Position numbers and translations under genes: made by a program
The notes under the pieces: model-generated
The model's input: only the letters and a program-made list of their open reading frames with translations
Told to the model about the DNA's origin: nothing
The model's database searches: none
In this document: one piece after another, positions 62,426-64,000 of the stretch
Position numbering within the stretch: the stretch's first letter is position 1
Layout: each line of letters begins with the position of its first letter
Source: Karalla daura
Taxonomy: Eukaryota > Chordata > Actinopteri > Chaetodontiformes > Leiognathidae
Length of the DNA: 64,000 bases
NCBI GenBank assembly: GCA_029224185.1
Contig: CM055191.1
Span: 14,788,688 to 14,852,687 of the forward strand
Direction of reading: 5' to 3'

Positions 62426-64000
62426 GACGACGATGCTGCTGACTCCAGGTTCAAGGACAAAGCCACGTTCAGGTGTCCGAGTCGCCTGGTAACTCTCCTC
62501 AGTGAGCGGTCAAACAGAAGGCGTGACAGTAGCTGGATCATCTCGGCGCAGGATCGGGCCTCACACCGCTCCGCAGTCTTAGTCGAGTAATCTGGTGTCA
62601 CATTTGTCACGCTGTCACGGCGGATTAACGGCGAGACGGTCAGGTGACGGTGCAGCTCAGCGTGAATCGCACTCACAGGCGGGACGCCACGGATGGAGGC
62701 AAGAGAGAACAGCTTGTTTAATATTGTGGATGCCGGGTCCCACAGACCGAGCCCGCGTAATTGAGAAAATACACAGATGTTTGGGTGGGTGGTGGTGGGG
62801 GTGCGTTTGCTGCGCTGCCCGTTGCAGGCTGAATGTTTATCCTCTGCGGCTGAATGCTAAAGCCGAGGTTTTCAACGCCCTCTGGAGGGGGTGGGGGGGG
62901 TGGAGGAGGTGGGCTGGAGTGTGGGTGAAGCTGAGGGAAGAGGCAGGAGGAGGGCAAACAGGGAGGCCAACACACCACAGTGCAGCACACAGGGCCCATC
63001 CAGCATTTCATTTTCCACGCTGATTAGGCGGCTTGTGCACTTTGTCAAAGTTTGATTTCCATTTCTGCTCCAAGCAATCACAAAAAAAAGATGCCATCTA
63101 AGAAAAAAAAAAGATTTTTCTGCCACATAGCTTTTGACTGACACATGCGGGCGCGGTAGCCACACAAAAAACAACAGAGGCCAGTGGTTTGTGAGGTATT
63201 TAGAAAATCAGCACGAGTGAAGATTGTGGAATCAGATCAGCTGTGTTTGCACAGTATAGTACAACAACAGCACAACAACAAAGAGATAGAAGAGGTTGGG
63301 CAGAACGCACCTGCATCGTAGTGCTCAATGACTAATGTACAACTGGCAGCTTCTTTTCTGTTACAGATGATGATTGTGAAGCTGCCTTTAATACTCTTAG
63401 ACTGAGCTGCTGACTTGAGTGTACTTTGCCAGTACATGTCGAGGGTCTTTCGGGGCATTGTGGCAGTGCATTAAAACATCTGTGCATGTTTTGTGCTTTG
63501 CATTTTGTTCATTATGTGTCATTGACTGCATGGGAACTTTCTCTGGGTACTAAGGCCCTAGATCTGAGTGTTTTGTGAGTTGTGAGTTGTGAGTTCAGTG
63601 AGTTGTTTGTGTGTGCAGTAGTTGTCATAGTTAATGTACAAAGCAGGTCAGATCCTGATAGATGAGTGTTTCAAATCATTCATAAAATTCATCAACTCAT
63701 TTTGCTTTTGTTATCGACAGAAATAACTGTAATTCTGATGACGTAAGTACGATTCACACAAGGTTCCACTTCGACAGACACGTTTGTTCCCTGGGTGCAT
63801 TTTTGGGTAAAGAACCGAGAATAACAGGAAGTTTGGGAGCTCTTCCTGGAAGCTCAGAGATGCAACAGTGCTTTGTATTACGTAACGTCCCTGTCCTCAA
63901 CAACCTTCAGTAGTCAGCAGTCACACTGTTAACACCCAGGTAGTCCCCCACCTCCTCTCTGCTGCTCCGCAGCGTCAGCAAAGCGCCAGGGAGCTACCCG

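Noticed and set aside
62874..62888. CTCF-like motif in CGCCCTCTGGAGG
   Set aside because: About 12 of 15 positions fit, inside low-complexity GC-rich sequence; not convincing.

Overview
The window looks like nuclear DNA from a bony fish, probably a percomorph-type teleost. It is AT-rich, coding is sparse, and genes are split by GT-AG introns, several of only 87-94 bp. There are many microsatellites and many degraded copies of tRNA-derived and other short repeats of the kind scattered through fish genomes. No bacterial, phage or organellar organisation is visible. The assignment rests on protein resemblance recalled from memory; no search was run.

Three protein-coding genes can be supported, all between about 28 and 47.4 kb. 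(1) paqr7, membrane progestin receptor alpha, minus strand, has an intact single-exon CDS at 28171-29229. A splice acceptor lies 6 bases before the ATG, and a likely untranslated first exon and CCAAT/GC-box promoter sit at about 31.65-31.9 kb. (2) A stathmin gene (stmn1-type), minus strand, has four coding exons between 34980 and 36170 (144 aa), plus a likely untranslated first exon near 37.65-37.73 kb under three CCAAT boxes and a CRE-like site. (3) serinc2, plus strand, has ten coding exons from 41204 to 47362 (454 aa). All its splice phases close, and its promoter carries a CCAAT box and an inverted pair of ETS sites. paqr7 and stmn1 lie in tandem. stmn1 and serinc2 are divergent, about 3.4 kb apart.

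The 25-28 kb left of paqr7 and the 16.6 kb right of serinc2 contain no coding sequence I recognise. The left flank holds old repeats, two CTCF-like motifs and a few promoter-like or exon-like patches. The right flank holds a CpG-rich promoter-like block at 55.57-55.92 kb with a splice donor, suggesting another plus-strand gene that runs out of the window. It also holds a dense microsatellite field at 56.8-61.3 kb, including about 290 bp of pentanucleotide CTCCT repeat, and several SINE-like fragments.

The three genes do not form a pathway: a steroid-binding membrane receptor, a microtubule-destabilising phosphoprotein and a multi-pass lipid-handling membrane protein. No novel defence, mobile or biosynthetic system is visible. 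The most checkable points are the loss of one conserved phosphoserine in the stathmin, a possible overlapping upstream ORF in its leader, a divergent set of CTCF-like motifs around the gene block, and a 43-bp duplicated noncoding element whose copies differ only by transitions.
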